Notes: generated from the letters alone by a model not told the origin. DNA of 47,644 nucleotides from [Zimmermannella] faecalis ATCC 13722 (GCF_000381765.1 NZ_KB907087.1:1-47644), one strand, 5' to 3'. Counted from the stretch's first letter, positions 1 to 8,634 are shown. Made by a program: numbers and translations.

Positions 1-2223
1 CCGAACGCGGCGTCGCAGGCCTCGGCGCAGGCTGCAGCGAACTCGGCTGCGGACTCCGACTCGGAGGCGTCGGCCTCGACGTCGGCGGACGCCAACGCTG
101 CTGCGGCAGCCGAAGTCGCGGCGAACGCGGACTCGTCGAACGACGCGTCGGCGCAGGCCGCGGCGGACTCAGATGCTGCTGCCGACCCTGACGCGGCTGC
201 TGACCCTGACGCTGCTGCCGACCCTGACGCGGCGGCTGATCCGGATGCGGCGGCTGATCCGGATGCGGCTGCGGACCCGGATGCTGCTGCGGACCCGGAT
301 GCTGCCGCGGATCCTGATGCTGCTGCGGCTTCGGACGCGAACGTGAACGCCTCGGCGTCTGCTTCGGCTTCCGCCAACGCGGATTCGAACGCGAACGCAG
401 CTGCCCAGGCGGCGGCGCAGGCTGCCGCGATGGCAGACGCGGACTCGGTCGCGTCGGCTGCGGCAGACGCGACGGCTCAGGCTGCTGCTGAGGTCGCCGC
501 AACCGCGGACGCCTCGTCGACCGCTTCTGCGGATGCGTCGAGCGACCCGAACGCGGCGTCGCAGGCCTCGGCGCAGGCTGCAGCGAACTCGGCTGCGGAC
601 TCCGACTCGGAGGCGTCGGCCTCGACGTCGGCGGACGCCAATGCGGCCGCGGCAGCCGAAGTTGCCGCGAACGCGGACTCGTCGAACGACGCGTCGGCGC
701 AGGCCGCGGCGGATGCTGACGCAGCTGCCGACCCTGACGCTGCTGCCGACCCTGACGCGGCTGCCGACCCTGACGCGGCTGCCGACCCTGACGCAGCTGC
801 CGATCCCGATGCGTCGGCCGACCCCGACGCGGCCGCCACGGCAGACGCGAACGCGAACGCTTCGGCTTCGGCCTCGGCATCCGCCCAGGCTGACAGCGAC
901 ACCAACGCCGCCGCCCAGGCCGCTGCGGAAGCCGCTGCTCTCGCGGACGCGACCTCGGCCGCATCCGCCTCGGCTGACGCGACCGCGAACGCGGCCGCCC
1001 AGTCGGCAGCGACCGCGGATGCTTCGAGCGCCGCATCGTCGTCGGCCGAAACCGACGCGAACGCTGCGGCAAGCGCGGCGGCGCAGGCCGCGGCAGAGTC
1101 CGACGCCTCGAGCTCGAGCGCCGCGGAAGCTTCGGCTGCCTCGGACGCCGACGTGCAGGCCGACGCAGCTTCGGCAGCAGCCTCGAACGCGGACGCTTCG
1201 ACCGACGCCTCCTCGGCTGCGGCCGCAGACGCGTCGACCGACCCTGACGCGGCGACCGACCCTGACACCTCGGCGGACTCGGACGCATCGGCTGATCCCG
1301 ACCGCGCGCCGGTCGTGATCACCTCGCCTGAAGACGGCGCGGAGCTCGAGGCGGGCGACGTCACGGTCCGCGGTACCGCGGAGCCGGGCGCGACGGTCAC
1401 CGTCACGCTCGACGACGGCCAGCCTGAAGCCGCTGACACCGTGCAGCTGTTCGCCCTGGTCGGCGACGGCATCACGACGACCGCGGCGCCCGACGGCACC
1501 TGGTCGGTGGTCTTCACTGATGTCGAGCCTGGCACCTACGAGGCCTACGCCACCGACGTCTTCTCGGACGACACGACGACCTTCACGATCGTCGCAGCGG
1601 CCACAGACGACGCCGACGCCACAGCCGACCCGGATTCCGACGCGGCGACCGACTCGACGGGCGATGACACCGCCACCGCCGAGAGCGACGCGAGCTCGGA
1701 AGCAACATCGGACTCGGCGAGCTCCGGTGACTCCGACAGTGCAACTCCAGGTGACTCCGATGCGGCAACCTCGGGCGACTCGGATGCGGCGGCCTCGGGT
1801 GACTCGGACACCGCAACTCCAGGTGACTCTGACTCGGCAACGCCGGGCGACTCCGACACCGCAACCTCGGGCGAAACCGCGACCGGCGACAGCTCCGCCA
1901 CCGCGGACACCTCAGCCGATGCCGACAACTCGGCCGCAGCGGATGCCGCGGAGAGCAGCGCGACGAGCGACAGCGCATCCAGCGCCTCGGGTAGCGCAAG
2001 CAGTGCTGCCTCGGGCAGCTCGAGCAGCAGCGCGAGCACCGACACGGCCGCAAACGCTGGCGGATCCGGAAACGCGGCGGCAAACCCCGGAGCGGGCGAT
2101 GACCTCGCCGCGACGGGTGCCGACGGAGCACTTGGTGGTCTCGCAGTCGCCGGGCTGCTGCTCGCGGCCGGCGCCTACCTCTACCTCACGCGACGTTCGG
2201 TCTCCGGTCGCCACGTGAAGTAG
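1..2223 (+). CDS. Ala/Asp/Ser-rich repetitive surface protein with sortase-like tail (5' partial)
   Basis: The reading frame is open from base 1, so the gene starts upstream; the internal GTG at 343 is not a credible start. The protein is almost entirely Ala, Asp, Ser, Asn and Thr. It carries blocks of Ala-Ala-Asp-Pro-Asp repeats (about 180-325 and 715-835) and a long repeat of 182 codons: bases 1-180 recur almost unchanged at 547-726. One folded domain is visible at about 1303-1600, a bacterial Ig-like domain (PVVITSPEDGAELEAGDVTV, later GTWSVVF). A Gly-Asp-Ser-Asp repeat tract (about 1729-1875) and a Ser/Ala stalk follow. The end is LAATG (2104-2118), a hydrophobic helix and a basic tail (RRSVSGRHVK), the layout of a cell-wall sorting signal with Ala where Pro is usual. 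The likely role is a long fibrous wall-anchored adhesin or biofilm protein. No sortase gene lies in the window. Function is inferred from architecture only. Confidence 0.85.
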   Translation, partial: PNAASQASAQAAANSAADSDSEASASTSADANAAAAAEVAANADSSNDASAQAAADSDAAADPDAAADPDAAADPDAAADPDAAADPDAAADPDAAADPDAAADPDAAAASDANVNASASASASANADSNANAAAQAAAQAAAMADADSVASAAADATAQAAAEVAATADASSTASADASSDPNAASQASAQAAANSAADSDSEASASTSADANAAAAAEVAANADSSNDASAQAAADADAAADPDAAADPDAAADPDAAADPDAAADPDASADPDAAATADANANASASASASAQADSDTNAAAQAAAEAAALADATSAASASADATANAAAQSAATADASSAASSSAETDANAAASAAAQAAAESDASSSSAAEASAASDADVQADAASAAASNADASTDASSAAAADASTDPDAATDPDTSADSDASADPDRAPVVITSPEDGAELEAGDVTVRGTAEPGATVTVTLDDGQPEAADTVQLFALVGDGITTTAAPDGTWSVVFTDVEPGTYEAYATDVFSDDTTTFTIVAAATDDADATADPDSDAATDSTGDDTATAESDASSEATSDSASSGDSDSATPGDSDAATSGDSDAAASGDSDTATPGDSDSATPGDSDTATSGETATGDSSATADTSADADNSAAADAAESSATSDSASSASGSASSAASGSSSSSASTDTAANAGGSGNAAANPGAGDDLAATGADGALGGLAVAGLLLAAGAYLYLTRRSVSGRHVK

Positions 2224-2295
2224 TCCACGAGATGGGGTGGGCGGTGCATCCCGCCGCCCGCCTCATTCTCACCCCCGCGAGAGAAACCCCGAGCC

Positions 2296-3063
2296 ATGTC
2301 CGAGCAGCACTCCACTAAGAAACGGTCGCCGATCGTGCGCGTCGTGCTTGTCGTCGCGTCGATGCTCACGGCGTGGCACGTGTTCGCGTCGTTCCTTTGG
2401 ATCGCGCCGACCTCGCCCGCCCGCGAGGTCGTGCCGGGCAACGCGCTCACGAGCTACATGATTCCGTTCTTCGGCCAGTCGTGGAGCGTGTTCGCGCCCG
2501 CCCCGATCAACGGCGACTACGTGTTCAAGGTGCGAGCGCTGGTGCCAGACGACGCCGGCGAACTCGTCGAGACCGAGTGGGTTGATGCGACCGCGGTTGA
2601 GCTGTCGATGCTGCAGTACAACCTGTTCCCGCCGCGGGCGGGCATCCAGTCGTCGCAGGTCGCAAGCGAATACAAGAGCCAGTACGACGCGATCACCGCC
2701 GACCACCAGGTGATCGTGCAGCTCAACTATTTCGAGGACGACTTCGAGCAGCGCCTCGAAGACAAGCTCGACACGTACGGCGAAACGGATCTGGTCGACG
2801 CGTACATGCCTGCCGAGCACCAGGCGACCGCGTACGCGACGCAGGTGGCGCTCGCCGTGTTTGGCGACGACGTCGTGCGCGTGCAGTACGAGGTGACGCG
2901 ACAGAACGTGGTGCCGTTCGAAGACCGCAACGACCCCGACGCTCAGCTGCCGCAGGCGACCGTGCTGACTCCCGGCTGGCGCGGTCTCGTGCGCAACGAG
3001 GGGCAATCCGACGAGGCGTTCGCCGAGGTGTTCCTCGACACGTACGAGGGGATGCAGGAATGA
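2296..3063 (+). CDS. DUF5819 family membrane-anchored protein
   Basis: A 255-residue protein with a single N-terminal membrane helix (about residues 13-33, IVRVVLVVASMLTAWHVFAS), then an extracytoplasmic region with the family signature SYMIPFFGQSWSVFAPAPIN. This matches DUF5819 proteins, whose function is unknown; in actinobacteria they usually sit next to an HTTM-domain gene, as here. The start follows a 72-bp gap after the surface-protein gene. That gap contains a GC hairpin around GGGTGGGCGG/CCGCCGCCC, which may end upstream transcription. The stop overlaps the next ATG by four bases, so the pair is probably translationally coupled and works together at the membrane. Family assignment is from recognisable motif and context; no catalytic residues can be named. 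Confidence 0.8.
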   Translation: MSEQHSTKKRSPIVRVVLVVASMLTAWHVFASFLWIAPTSPAREVVPGNALTSYMIPFFGQSWSVFAPAPINGDYVFKVRALVPDDAGELVETEWVDATAVELSMLQYNLFPPRAGIQSSQVASEYKSQYDAITADHQVIVQLNYFEDDFEQRLEDKLDTYGETDLVDAYMPAEHQATAYATQVALAVFGDDVVRVQYEVTRQNVVPFEDRNDPDAQLPQATVLTPGWRGLVRNEGQSDEAFAEVFLDTYEGMQE

Positions 3064-4271
3064 GCGACTTCACCACGGCCGTGCGGCGGCTCGGCGTCGC
3101 GATTGCTGCGTTCTTCGGCGACGGCGCGCGATCGCTCGCGGGCGGCGCCGGGCGCATCGTCTCGAACGGCTACCGGCTCGCAGAAGACTGGCTGCTCGAC
3201 TCGAAGAAGGCGCGGTACGGACTTGCCGTGACGCGCATCCTGCTTGGCCTTTCGGCCGTTGGCCTGCTGCTGTCGAACTGGTCGACGCGCCTGTATTCGT
3301 TCGGCAGCGGGTCGCTCTGGAACGGCGAGGGAATCTCGGCGAAGAGCGACTTCCCGCACATTTGGCTGTTCAGCGCGTTCCACGCGGCGATGCCGAACGA
3401 CGCCGTCTATACCGCGCTGTACCTCGCGCTGCTGCTGCTCGCGGTGCTGTTCACGCTCGGGTGGCGAACCCGCTTCGTGCATCCGGTGTTCCTCGTGCTC
3501 TGGGTGAGCTTCATCGAGGCGAACGACATGCTCGGTGACCAGGGCGACAACATGTATCGCATCGCCCTGTTCTTCCTGCTCTTCTCGGACTGCGCGGGGC
3601 GTTGGTCGCTTGACGCGCGGCGCCGGGCGAGGGCGGATACGCGGGAGCCGAAGGGCCGGCGGGCTCGGCAACGTCGGCAGAACTGGCAGCAGATTCAGAA
3701 CCTGTTGCACAACCTCGTGCTGGTGGTGCTCACGGCGCAGGTGTCGTTCGTGTACGTGTCGGGCGCCCTCTATAAGGCGGGCGGCGCGCCGTGGCAGCAC
3801 GGCTGGGCCGTGTACGACCCGCTCATGACCGACCGGTTCGGCACGTGGCCGTGGTTGAGCGATCTCGTGACGGCGTGGGGCCCGATCGTGACGCTCGCGG
3901 CGTGGGGATCGATCATTATGCAGCTCTCGTTCCCGTTCATGCTGCTGACGCGGCCGACTCGCATCGTGGGGCTCGCGGCGATTCTCTCGTTCCACGTCGC
4001 GATCGCCGTGCTCATGGGACTGCCGTGGTTCTCGCTGTCGATGATCGCGATCGACTCAATCTTCGTGCGTGACCGCACCTGGTCGGCGATGGCGACCGGG
4101 CTGCGCGACCGGATACGCGGGGCCGGGGAGGTCGCCCGAAGGCGCGTTCCCGAGCCTGGCCGAGACGTTGCCGGCGCTGCGGATGCGGGCGAGGCTGCTC
4201 CGACCTCGACTACCGAGGGCGACGCCGAGCCCGCGGTGGTACGCGAGGACGCGCATCCCGTTTCGGCCTGA
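3060..4271 (+). CDS. HTTM domain (VKGC-like) multi-pass membrane protein
   Basis: A 403-residue membrane protein that begins in the stop codon of the DUF5819 gene (ATGA overlap). After a cytoplasmic N-terminus it has several hydrophobic helices, including TALYLALLLLAVLFTLGW, a helix near FFLLFSDCAGRWS, NLVLVVLTAQVSFVYVSGAL and IVGLAAILSFHVAIAVLMGL. The block YVSGALYKAGGAPWQHGWAVY followed by a Phe-Gly-Thr-Trp-Pro segment is characteristic of HTTM proteins, the bacterial relatives of vitamin-K-dependent gamma-carboxylase. Whether bacterial members carboxylate glutamates is not established. The last ~60 residues are a polar, probably disordered tail. Pairing with DUF5819 is a recurring actinobacterial arrangement. 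Placement between surface-protein genes suggests a role in envelope-protein maturation, which is inference. Confidence 0.8.
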   Translation: MSDFTTAVRRLGVAIAAFFGDGARSLAGGAGRIVSNGYRLAEDWLLDSKKARYGLAVTRILLGLSAVGLLLSNWSTRLYSFGSGSLWNGEGISAKSDFPHIWLFSAFHAAMPNDAVYTALYLALLLLAVLFTLGWRTRFVHPVFLVLWVSFIEANDMLGDQGDNMYRIALFFLLFSDCAGRWSLDARRRARADTREPKGRRARQRRQNWQQIQNLLHNLVLVVLTAQVSFVYVSGALYKAGGAPWQHGWAVYDPLMTDRFGTWPWLSDLVTAWGPIVTLAAWGSIIMQLSFPFMLLTRPTRIVGLAAILSFHVAIAVLMGLPWFSLSMIAIDSIFVRDRTWSAMATGLRDRIRGAGEVARRRVPEPGRDVAGAADAGEAAPTSTTEGDAEPAVVREDAHPVSA

Positions 4272-4329
4272 GGGCGACCACAGACCAACTCTCATCACCT
4301 CACATCACGAATTCCTACGGGAGGAAACC

Positions 4330-4896
4330 ATGGCAAATTCATCGAAGTCCACCGGTTCGTTGTTCACGAAGGGCCGCGCAATTCTCGCGGGCGGGCTCGT
4401 GCTCGGCGTCGGTGCGGTCGTCACGCTCGCGGCTTGGAATGATTCTGAGTGGGCGCAGGGCAACTTCAAGGCCGGTGAATTCGGTATCGAAGGCTCGGAA
4501 GATGGCACGACGTTCGCGAATCACCCGACCGACGGTCCTGCTGCCACGCTCGACTTCTCGGTGGGCGCCGATAACCTCACACCGGGCGACGTCGTTTACG
4601 CGAACTACGCCGTGCGGTTGAGCCAGACGTCGACGTATGCGGCCGAGGTTGATATCGAATCGCAGCTCGTCAATGAGGATGGACACCTCGCGGTGAGCCA
4701 CGCGTTCGTCGATTCTGCCGCGGGGTGCAGCGCTGCGGCCTTCACGGGCACTGACGACCCCGAGTCGTTCTCCCTCGACGCTCACGACGAAACGCAGAAC
4801 ATCTGCATCCGTGTAACCGCGGGCTCTGACCTCCTGCAGGGTGAAACCGGTACCGTGACCTTTACATTCAACGCAGAGTCGACCACATCGCTCTAG
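4330..4896 (+). CDS. SipW-dependent-type signal peptide protein (TasA/camelysin-like)
   Basis: A 188-residue secreted protein. I start at ATG 4330 because GGGAGGAAACC sits directly upstream; the frame is open further upstream but that part overlaps the HTTM gene. The N-terminus has a basic stretch, a hydrophobic core (AILAGGLVLGVGAVVTLAAW) and the motif AAWNDSEWAQGNFKAGEF. That motif is the hallmark of substrates of SipW-type signal peptidases (TasA/camelysin class). The mature part is a beta-rich domain (LDFSVGADNLTPGDVVYANY) with one Cys pair (GCSAAAF and NICIRV). The next gene, 15 bp on, begins with exactly that kind of signal peptidase, so the pair is a substrate-processor unit. It could form fibres or a matrix component by analogy with TasA. 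The individual function is unknown. Confidence 0.85.
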   Translation: MANSSKSTGSLFTKGRAILAGGLVLGVGAVVTLAAWNDSEWAQGNFKAGEFGIEGSEDGTTFANHPTDGPAATLDFSVGADNLTPGDVVYANYAVRLSQTSTYAAEVDIESQLVNEDGHLAVSHAFVDSAAGCSAAAFTGTDDPESFSLDAHDETQNICIRVTAGSDLLQGETGTVTFTFNAESTTSL

Positions 4897-4911
4897 TCCC
4901 CGCTACTCCCG

Positions 4912-6687
4912 TTGACCGCTTCGCGAACGAGCCGTAGGTTCAGCCGCGCCGTGGGCGAGACGCTGTTGAGCGTGCTCGCCCTCGGCGGGCTGGCCTGCAT
5001 TGTGCTGTTCGTGGCGGCGATGTTGTTCAACGTGTCGGTCATCATGTTCAAGACGGGGTCGATGTCGCCGACGATTCCCGCGGGCTCGGCGGCGCTCGTG
5101 CGCGAGATTCCTGCCTCGGAGGTCGAGGTGGGCGACGTGGTCACGGTCGAGCGGCCGGGCCAGCTCCCGGTCACGCACCGGGTCACGTCGGTCGCGGACG
5201 CCGACGTCGCGAACGCGCGCACCATCACGATGCGCGGTGACGCGAATGTGCAGGACGATCCGAACCCCTACGTCATTGAGACTGTCGACATCGTGATGTT
5301 CTCGGTGCCGGGGCTCGCGAACGTGATCGTCTGGTTCTCGAATCCGCTCGTGCTTGGCGGCATCACGGTTGCCGCTTCGGTGCTCGTGACGTGGGCGTTC
5401 TGGCCGCGGGCGAGGAGCGAAGCCGAGGGTGACGAGGGTGCCGAAGATGCAGAGGTAACCGAGGGCACTGAGGAGCCCGACGCTGCCCCGACCGGCCGTC
5501 GCCGCGGACGCCACGTCGCCGCCATGGTTGCTCTTGCTGGCGGCGCCGGACTGCTCGTTGCGGTCGCGGCGCCGCCGCCGGCGATTGCGGCGGGCGAGTC
5601 GACGACGGTGATCGAGGGCGATGTCATTCGGCTCACGTCGATCGGTGACTTCGCCGCCATGCAGTCGATGCGCCCGGGCGTGCCCGCCTATTGGCAGGTT
5701 GGGGTCGAGGCGGATACGCAGGATCCGGGCACGATCGACGTCACGGCCGAGGCGTCGGGTTCGGCGGAGCTGGGGCTCGACCTCGAGTTTCGCGCCTGCA
5801 CCGTGCAGTGGATCGACGGCGTGTGCTCGGGCGAGGAAGTGGGCGTGAACGCGCCGGCCGCGTCGCTGCTCGGTGCCGACCCGCACCCTTTGCTCACGCT
5901 GCCTGCCGACCAGGCGCGGTGGGTGCTCGTGACCGCGACGATTCCCGAGGATGCGTCGGGTTCGGTGTCGGTGCTGATCCGTGCGACCGGCATGGGCGAC
6001 GACCTCGTCGCGGCGCCCGAGAACCCCCTCACGACGTTGCCCGCGACGGGCGGAACACCGGCATGGATGCTCGGCCTCGGGGCCGTGCTTGTCACGATCG
6101 GCCTCGCACTCGCGGCGCGTGCCCGCCGCCGTCGCGTGGATATTCACTCTCCCCAGCGTCCCGAAGACCCCAAGCTGCGGCTCACCCGAGTGGCCGCCGT
6201 CATCACCGCGGTCGGACTCGGCGCCGGACTGCTTGTTCCAACCCCGCGCGACACCGTCGCCGCCTGGACCGACGCCGAAATCGCCACCGGCACCCTCCAA
6301 GCCGGCACAGTGCCGCGGGTCACCCAGATCCAATGCGAGCAGAGGGAACATTGGGTCCTGCTCTTGCGCTATTACGACGCATATTTGTATTGGCCGGAGC
6401 CGACCCCTCTATTGCCCGGGATGTCAGTGTCGTATCGGGTGAACTTTACAAAGGGCTCCACCACGACTAGCGAGACAACTAGTAGCACTAACTATTTGAT
6501 GTCCGGAAGCGTGCTTGGCGACTTGCTCTCCTTGCTGCTGTCTTCACCAGGGCCAATCACAGTTCGAGTTGAAACAGTGCAAACGGACGTGACATCTAAT
6601 ACCTCTTGGGTTTCCGCCACTTCAGAAACTTCGGTGACGGTTGCTTTCACCGGAAGCCTTGCGGGTGCACACTTCCGCTGTCCGTGA
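4912..6687 (+). CDS. ER-type signal peptidase I fused to two secreted-protein modules
   Basis: TTG start, 591 residues. Residues 1-165 are a SipW/ER-type signal peptidase: membrane helix at 18-45, nucleophile Ser50 in TGSMSPTIP, general-base His89 in LPVTHRV (His replaces the bacterial Lys), Asp110 in MRGDANVQDD, and a second helix at 145-164. An acidic linker (168-190) and basic RRRGR lead to an internal signal-like helix (201-227, ending AIAAGE) and a beta-rich domain with a Cys pair (C296, C305). This ends in a sorting signal: LPATG at 376-380, a helix, then RARRRR. A third hydrophobic segment (427-445) precedes AAWTDAEIATGTLQAGTV, a SipW-substrate motif, and a last ~125-residue Ser/Thr-rich domain. 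No stop or frameshift separates the modules. The last ~115 codons are AT-richer than the rest. It probably processes itself and the neighbour at 4330; this is inference. Confidence 0.8.
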   Translation: MTASRTSRRFSRAVGETLLSVLALGGLACIVLFVAAMLFNVSVIMFKTGSMSPTIPAGSAALVREIPASEVEVGDVVTVERPGQLPVTHRVTSVADADVANARTITMRGDANVQDDPNPYVIETVDIVMFSVPGLANVIVWFSNPLVLGGITVAASVLVTWAFWPRARSEAEGDEGAEDAEVTEGTEEPDAAPTGRRRGRHVAAMVALAGGAGLLVAVAAPPPAIAAGESTTVIEGDVIRLTSIGDFAAMQSMRPGVPAYWQVGVEADTQDPGTIDVTAEASGSAELGLDLEFRACTVQWIDGVCSGEEVGVNAPAASLLGADPHPLLTLPADQARWVLVTATIPEDASGSVSVLIRATGMGDDLVAAPENPLTTLPATGGTPAWMLGLGAVLVTIGLALAARARRRRVDIHSPQRPEDPKLRLTRVAAVITAVGLGAGLLVPTPRDTVAAWTDAEIATGTLQAGTVPRVTQIQCEQREHWVLLLRYYDAYLYWPEPTPLLPGMSVSYRVNFTKGSTTTSETTSSTNYLMSGSVLGDLLSLLLSSPGPITVRVETVQTDVTSNTSWVSATSETSVTVAFTGSLAGAHFRCP

Positions 6688-6833
6688 GAGATCCGCGCGT
6701 CTAATTCTCTGTCCCACCGCAACCAGCGCTTCGGCGAGAACCGAGGCGGGAGACCCAAGCGGGCGAGGAGGAGTGACCGGGGGTGTCGGGGTGCGAACGC
6801 GCGGCTTCGGAAATGGCCGGGGCCGGCACACCC

Positions 6834-8216
6834 TTAGAAGGGCGGTGGATCATGCACCTCGACGAATCTGGGCCCTGGCGGCTCGGGAACGGTGCAGATG
6901 ACTTGGCCGAGGGGACTGATCCACTCGAGCCGGCCGCCGCCGAGGTGCCGTACCTGCCACGGTTTCTGATGCTTCTGAACGTGATGCACGCGACACAGGT
7001 GGGCGAGGTTGCCGGGGCAGGTTGAGCCGCCTTCGTGCCAGGCCGTCGTGTGGTCGGTCTCGCAGCGAACGGCGGGGCGGCGGCAGCCGGGGAATCGGCA
7101 CGTGACGTCGCGCGCCCGCAGGTAGCGGCGCAGCGAGGTGGTGGGCTCGTAGCGATCGGCCGTGATGACGTGGCCGGTGATGGGATCGGTGAGGATCCGC
7201 TCGAGCTCACCGTTGGCCGCGAACGCACGTGCCTCGGCAGCGCTCATGGGCTGGATGCCGTTGAGCATCGCGATGCCGGCCGCAGTGTCCGACCCGCCCA
7301 TGCGGTGGAACGGGTCGCGCAGCCGTGGATCGAGCAGCGCGAGCACCGGCGTCGTAATGCTCACGACTGCACGAAGACGGGCGGCGCCCGCGTTCGAGCC
7401 GTCGAGAATCGCCTGGGGCGTCGCGGTGAGCATCGTGTCAGCGAAGATGTCGGCGCGCTGTTGGTCGAGCGTGCGCCTATCCGCCTCGAAGCCCGGCTCG
7501 CTGCGGCGCTCGGTTGCCTCGGCACGAGCCTGCGCGATGAGCTCCTTGGCCTGCACCGTGAGGAGGTCGTGAATCGCCTCGCCCACCGCTGAGGAAAGGT
7601 AGGCGGTGAGGTGGCACATGCCGTGCTCGGTGTGCTGCACCGTGATGCGCCGCTGCTCGTGCTCGACGGTGAACGCCTTCTCAAACTCGCCGCGCATGAG
7701 GCTCGCGGCACGCTGCTTCGCGAACGACTCGGTCGAACTCACGGTGTGTTCGCGCGCGTACGTGAGCACTTCGCGCCCGAACCGCTCGAGGTGCTCGTCG
7801 GACACCGGCGTGTGGCACCGCAGCACGACGTGCACGTGCCCGACCTGCACCTCGTCGGCGGCGAGCGCCGCGTGCCACGCGGGAAACTTCTCGAACAGCG
7901 TGTGCGCGTTGTGTGCCCGATTGATGAGGGCGCCGTCGGTCAGCTGCTTGGATACGGTGAACTCGCCTGCGACCGAGCGCAGGTTCCACGCGAACCGCTC
8001 GGCGCGCTCGGTCGCCGAGGTCGTGGGGGAGCATTCGCGATCGGTGTGCGCGCTCGCGGCGTCGTAAATGGTCGCGTACGTGACGAAGTGGGATGCGTCG
8101 ATGCGTGACTGCTCGCGGCGGTCGCGATGGAACTGTTCAAGCGCCGCGCGCAGCGCAGTGTCGGCCGGGTCTTCGCGGCTCTCTGCAGGGCCCTGCGTCG
8201 GTTCGGTTGCGGCCAT
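6834..8216 (-). CDS. DUF222 / HNH endonuclease signature protein
   Basis: A 460-residue member of the large actinobacterial DUF222-HNH family. The C-terminal HNH motif is clear: CRFPGCRRPAVRCETDHTTA, then NLAHLCRVHHVQKHQKPWQ, with Cys pairs for structural zinc, the central Asp-His and the final His-His. The N-terminal ~300 residues are helical, charged and typical of DUF222. I prefer the ATG at 8216 (MAATEPTQ) because AGGTGA lies a few bases upstream; an in-frame ATG at 8243 would add nine residues. Family members occur in many copies per genome, sometimes linked to mobile DNA, and their biological role is unsettled. It converges on the signal-peptidase fusion and stands alone. Confidence 0.85.
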   Translation of the reverse strand: MAATEPTQGPAESREDPADTALRAALEQFHRDRREQSRIDASHFVTYATIYDAASAHTDRECSPTTSATERAERFAWNLRSVAGEFTVSKQLTDGALINRAHNAHTLFEKFPAWHAALAADEVQVGHVHVVLRCHTPVSDEHLERFGREVLTYAREHTVSSTESFAKQRAASLMRGEFEKAFTVEHEQRRITVQHTEHGMCHLTAYLSSAVGEAIHDLLTVQAKELIAQARAEATERRSEPGFEADRRTLDQQRADIFADTMLTATPQAILDGSNAGAARLRAVVSITTPVLALLDPRLRDPFHRMGGSDTAAGIAMLNGIQPMSAAEARAFAANGELERILTDPITGHVITADRYEPTTSLRRYLRARDVTCRFPGCRRPAVRCETDHTTAWHEGGSTCPGNLAHLCRVHHVQKHQKPWQVRHLGGGRLEWISPLGQVICTVPEPPGPRFVEVHDPPPF

Positions 8217-8473
8217 CGGGATCACCTCGATTCGCAGATTCATCGGACACTGATTCGACTAAAAGAAGTAAATCAAGAGCCTTCGACGCGGCTTCGATGA
8301 ATTTAGTCTAGCGGTCATGGGGGTATATGCACCACTAATCTCGCAAAAATCTGCGAATAATATGGGCACGCTCGGGTCACATGGCCAAGTGCCCGCAGGC
8401 TGCGCACGTGCTTGCGCCTCTGCCCGCGCATCCGACTGCGGCGTCGGCGCCGGCGTGAGTGGCGGTATCGCCC

Positions 8474-8528
8474 GGCGACCGGCGGTACCGCACGCCATGC
8501 ACCCGACCGCCGCAGGATGCACCCACTC
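8474..8528. repeat. Dispersed ~55-bp intergenic repeat, copy 1
   Basis: Matches the segment at 24495-24549 at 42 of 55 positions by direct ungapped comparison. The first 28 bases differ at only two positions (core GGCGACCGGCRGTACCGCAC), and the final CACCCACTC is identical. Both copies lie between genes. Confidence 0.6.
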
Positions 8529-8574
8529 GATGCCACCAACCGCACCGGATGCCTGCGGCCGGGTCTGCCCAAGC

Positions 8575-8634
8575 AAAAAGCACCGCCAGCGCCCCCAGGG
8601 ATTCCCCATCGAACCCTGGCTGCGCCGGCGGTGC
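8575..8634 (-). terminator. Rho-independent terminator of the flavoprotein gene
   Basis: Read on the minus strand, GCACCGCC-GGCGC pairs with GCGCTGGCGGTGC, an inner stem pairs CCAGGG with CCCTGG, and TTTTT follows at once. It lies about 20 bases beyond the flavoprotein stop codon. Confidence 0.8.

Noticed and set aside
180-325. Short tandem repeats that could suggest a CRISPR array
   Set aside because: The repeats are in-frame GCN-GCN-GAY-CCN-GAY codons without unique spacers, part of the surface-protein gene.
477-1535. Long minus-strand ORF (352 residues) opposite the surface protein
   Set aside because: Its sequence is the Ala/Ser-rich mirror of the repeat DNA; high GC keeps the frame open. 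The plus frame has an Ig-like domain and sorting signal.
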